From positions 1 to 8,351 of the forward strand of contig VGDC01000069.1 of NCBI GenBank assembly GCA_016869895.1: a stretch of DNA of 8,351 bases, read 5' to 3'. Shown here piece by piece: positions 6,548 through 8,351 of the stretch (position 1 is the stretch's first letter; every line of letters begins with the position of its first letter). The notes under the pieces are model-generated. The model ran no database searches and had not been told where the DNA came from. It was given only the letters and a program-made list of their open reading frames with translations. Both the position numbers and the translations under genes were made by a program. Source of the DNA: Alphaproteobacteria bacterium (lineage in GTDB: Bacteria; Pseudomonadota; Alphaproteobacteria; Rickettsiales; VGDC01).

Positions 6548-7132
6548 GTGGCTAAGGGCGGGAAGCAGAAAAAAACGAAGGGAAAGAAGAAGGGCGGTGT
6601 GGGCACGGTTGTCCTCGGCCTTTTCGCGACGCTTATCCTCATCTATTTCCTCAGCTTCGCGGCCTTGCTGGTCATCCTCGGCCTTGTGCCCAGCTTCGTG
6701 GCGGGTTATGTGGATCGCACGCCCGACAAAGCGAAAGCGAAGGTGGTAGCCGCGTGCAATCTGGCGGGTATCGTGCCTTTCGTCTCCGATCTGGTGAAGC
6801 AGGGCATCACGTCGAACAATGTGCACTCGGTGCTGCTCAGCGGCTATACATGGCTGGTGATGTTGGGCGCGGCTGGCCTCGGCTGGGCGCTGGTCTGGGG
6901 ATTCCCAAAGGCATCCCATGCGGTGCTCGGCTATATGCAGAAGAGCAATGTCGCCGCCTTGCGCAAACGCCAGCAGCAAATCATCGATGAATGGGGCAAG
7001 GATGTGGAGACGACCGCGCAGCGCGCGCTGAAGAACTCCAATTTCAGGGATGAAAAACAAGGCGAAGCAGGCGGAAAACCAAAAGCCTCTGCCGCAGACG
7101 TCAAGAAGCTTCCTCCTCCGAAGAAGAAGTGA
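6548..7132 (+). CDS. Small membrane protein of unknown function, partner of the pseudokinase
   Basis: I do not recognise this 194-residue protein. It starts with GTG, 9 nt after the pseudokinase stop, with a well-placed AAGGA. The N-terminus (2-16) is very rich in Lys and Gly. A long hydrophobic stretch follows at about 18-50, then a loop at 51-95 containing GYVDRTPDKAKAKV and NLAGIVPFVSDLVKQG. A second hydrophobic helix lies at about 97-118. The C-terminal half (120-194) is charged and soluble, with a probable helix around residues 136-160, and ends in KKLPPPKKK. The positive-inside rule puts both termini in the cytoplasm. Tight coupling to the tail-anchored pseudokinase suggests a membrane complex, an inference from context only. 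Its stop lies 6 nt from the end of the convergent cckA gene. Confidence 0.8.
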   Translation: MAKGGKQKKTKGKKKGGVGTVVLGLFATLILIYFLSFAALLVILGLVPSFVAGYVDRTPDKAKAKVVAACNLAGIVPFVSDLVKQGITSNNVHSVLLSGYTWLVMLGAAGLGWALVWGFPKASHAVLGYMQKSNVAALRKRQQQIIDEWGKDVETTAQRALKNSNFRDEKQGEAGGKPKASAADVKKLPPPKKK

Positions 7133-7138
7133 CCTCAC

Positions 7139-8351
7139 TCAGCTTTCGATGACTTCCTTGACCTTGCTGGCAAGCTGCTTCAGCGTGAAGGGTTTTGGCA
7201 GGAAGTTGAACTCCCGCTCCTCCGCGCCGTACACATCCAAGAACGCATCCTCCGCATAACCGGAGATGAAGATGACCTTCAAAGCAGGGTATTTCTGGAT
7301 GACCTTCTCCACCATTTCCGGCCCGGTCATGCCCGGCATGATGACATCGGAAATGATGATCTGGATGCGGTCGCCCTCCCGCTCGATGACTTCCAGAGCC
7401 GTCTCTGCGCTGTCGGCTTCCAGCACGGTATAACCCTTGTTGGTCAATGCGCGGGAAGCGAAGATGCGCACGGGCGTTTCGTCCTCCACCAATAGAATCG
7501 TGCCGCTGCCGGTCAGGTCGGCTGCACCGGCGCGCTCGGTGACTTCCGTGCGCACGGTGGAATCCTGTTCATAGCGCGGGAAGTAGATGCTGAAAGTCGT
7601 GCCTTCGTTCTGCGCGCTGCTGACATAGATGAATCCGCCCGTCTGTTTGACGATGCCATAGACCGTGGACAGGCCGAGACCCGTGCCGGAACCGACTTCC
7701 TTGGTGGAGAAGAACGGCTCGAAAATCTGTTGTATCAACTCACGGGGGATGCCGCAGCCCGTGTCTATCACCTCGAAAAGCACATAATGCCCGTTGGTGA
7801 TGCTTTCTTCCGCCGAAGGGCTTATCATGTGGCGGCCTGGGCGGTTCTGGTCGTTGATGAGCACATTCGAGGTGCGCACGGAAAGCGTGCCGCCGCGCGA
7901 CATGGCATCGCGCGCGTTGACCGCAAGGTTGATGACCACCTGTTCCAGCTGCCCCTGATCGACCTTCACCATGCCGAGGTCTCGGCCATGTGACATGCTG
8001 AGTTCGATATTCTCGCCGATGAGGCGGCGGAGTAGGTGGGAAAGCTCCACCAGCACATCCGTCAAATCGAGGATTTTGGGCTGAAGTGTCTGGCGGCGCG
8101 AGAAGGCGAGCAACTGGCGCACGAGGTTCGCCGCGCGGTTGGCGTTCTGCTTGATTTGCATGATGTCGGCGAAGGAAGGGTCGCCTGCCGGATGGCGCAG
8201 GAGCAACAGGTCGCAGAAGCCGATCATCGCAGTGAGGAGGTTGTTGAAATCGTGCGCCACGCCGCCTGCAAGCTGGCCGACGGCCTGCATCTTCTGCGAA
8301 TGGGCGAAGCGCATTTCCAGATTCTTCTGCTCAGTCGTGTCCACGCATTGC
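7139..8351 (-). CDS. cckA: Cell-cycle hybrid histidine kinase CckA (5' part outside window)
   Basis: The last 403 residues are visible. CckA is an inner-membrane bifunctional kinase/phosphatase that sends phosphate through its receiver domain to ChpT and then to CtrA and CpdR, controlling the cell cycle or motility in alphaproteobacteria. The visible part starts at the end of a PAS domain (TTEQKNLEMRF). The dimerisation domain has the phospho-accepting His in GGVAHDFNNLL (codon 8254-8252). The ATPase domain carries NLAVNARDAM, DTGCGIP, FEPFFSTK and GTGLGLSTVYGIV. A C-terminal receiver has VEDE acidic residues, phospho-acceptor Asp in SDVIMPGMTG (codon 7348-7346) and the conserved Lys in FLPKPF. 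The frame continues past the GTG at 8344 to the window edge, so that GTG is not the start. Sensor and transmembrane segments lie outside. The gene ends 6 nt from the convergent membrane protein gene, with no terminator seen between them. Confidence 0.95.
   Translation of the reverse strand, partial: QCVDTTEQKNLEMRFAHSQKMQAVGQLAGGVAHDFNNLLTAMIGFCDLLLLRHPAGDPSFADIMQIKQNANRAANLVRQLLAFSRRQTLQPKILDLTDVLVELSHLLRRLIGENIELSMSHGRDLGMVKVDQGQLEQVVINLAVNARDAMSRGGTLSVRTSNVLINDQNRPGRHMISPSAEESITNGHYVLFEVIDTGCGIPRELIQQIFEPFFSTKEVGSGTGLGLSTVYGIVKQTGGFIYVSSAQNEGTTFSIYFPRYEQDSTVRTEVTERAGAADLTGSGTILLVEDETPVRIFASRALTNKGYTVLEADSAETALEVIEREGDRIQIIISDVIMPGMTGPEMVEKVIQKYPALKVIFISGYAEDAFLDVYGAEEREFNFLPKPFTLKQLASKVKEVIES

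Noticed and set aside
5918..7138. Minus-strand open frame of 406 codons, starting with GTG directly after the cckA stop
   Set aside because: It looks like a downstream gene of cckA, but it covers two plus-strand genes with convincing membrane segments and a coupled ribosome binding site. Its own translation is low-complexity, rich in Arg, His and Gln, with no domain.
1..8351. tRNA, rRNA, CRISPR arrays, insertion sequences, phage or toxin-antitoxin genes
   Set aside because: I saw no cloverleaf-like segment, no spaced direct repeats, no transposase motif and no terminal inverted repeats. All intergenic gaps are under 170 nt.

Overview
The window comes from the chromosome of an alphaproteobacterium with moderately GC-rich DNA. 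The strongest taxonomic sign is the C-terminal two thirds of CckA, the hybrid histidine kinase of the alphaproteobacterial CckA-ChpT-CtrA phosphorelay. A hisZ-purA pair with a 25-nt gap fits the same group. HisZ implies that the organism makes histidine with a short-form HisG encoded elsewhere. The exact order cannot be read from this window.

Layout, left to right. (1) Positions 1-373, minus strand: N-terminus of an MscS-type mechanosensitive channel protein, cut by the left edge. (2) Positions 374-524: a divergent intergenic region with a candidate promoter on each strand. (3) Positions 525-2982, plus strand: hisZ and purA, a compact biosynthetic operon for histidine and AMP. (4) Positions 3097-3128: a perfect 14-bp inverted repeat with T-runs on both sides, acting as a shared terminator for purA and the convergent gene. 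(5) Positions 3148-4200, minus strand: an exported metallo-beta-lactamase-fold hydrolase of the methyl parathion hydrolase/OPHC2 type with a complete set of metal ligands. (6) Positions 4201-4363: a divergent intergenic region. (7) Positions 4364-7132, plus strand: a two-gene unit encoding a 724-residue tail-anchored protein with a degenerate Ser/Thr kinase fold, then a 194-residue two-helix membrane protein whose Shine-Dalgarno overlaps the upstream stop codon. (8) Positions 7139-8351, minus strand: cckA, convergent with the previous unit across a 6-nt gap, with its 5' part outside the window.

The housekeeping parts (hisZ, purA, cckA) are well understood. The least described part is the pseudokinase plus membrane protein pair at 4364-7132. 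It has a kinase fold without the catalytic Asp, a large C-terminal region I do not recognise, a C-terminal membrane anchor and a co-translated basic membrane partner. It looks like a membrane-bound scaffold or signalling complex rather than an enzyme. No RNA genes, insertion sequences, CRISPR arrays or phage genes were seen.
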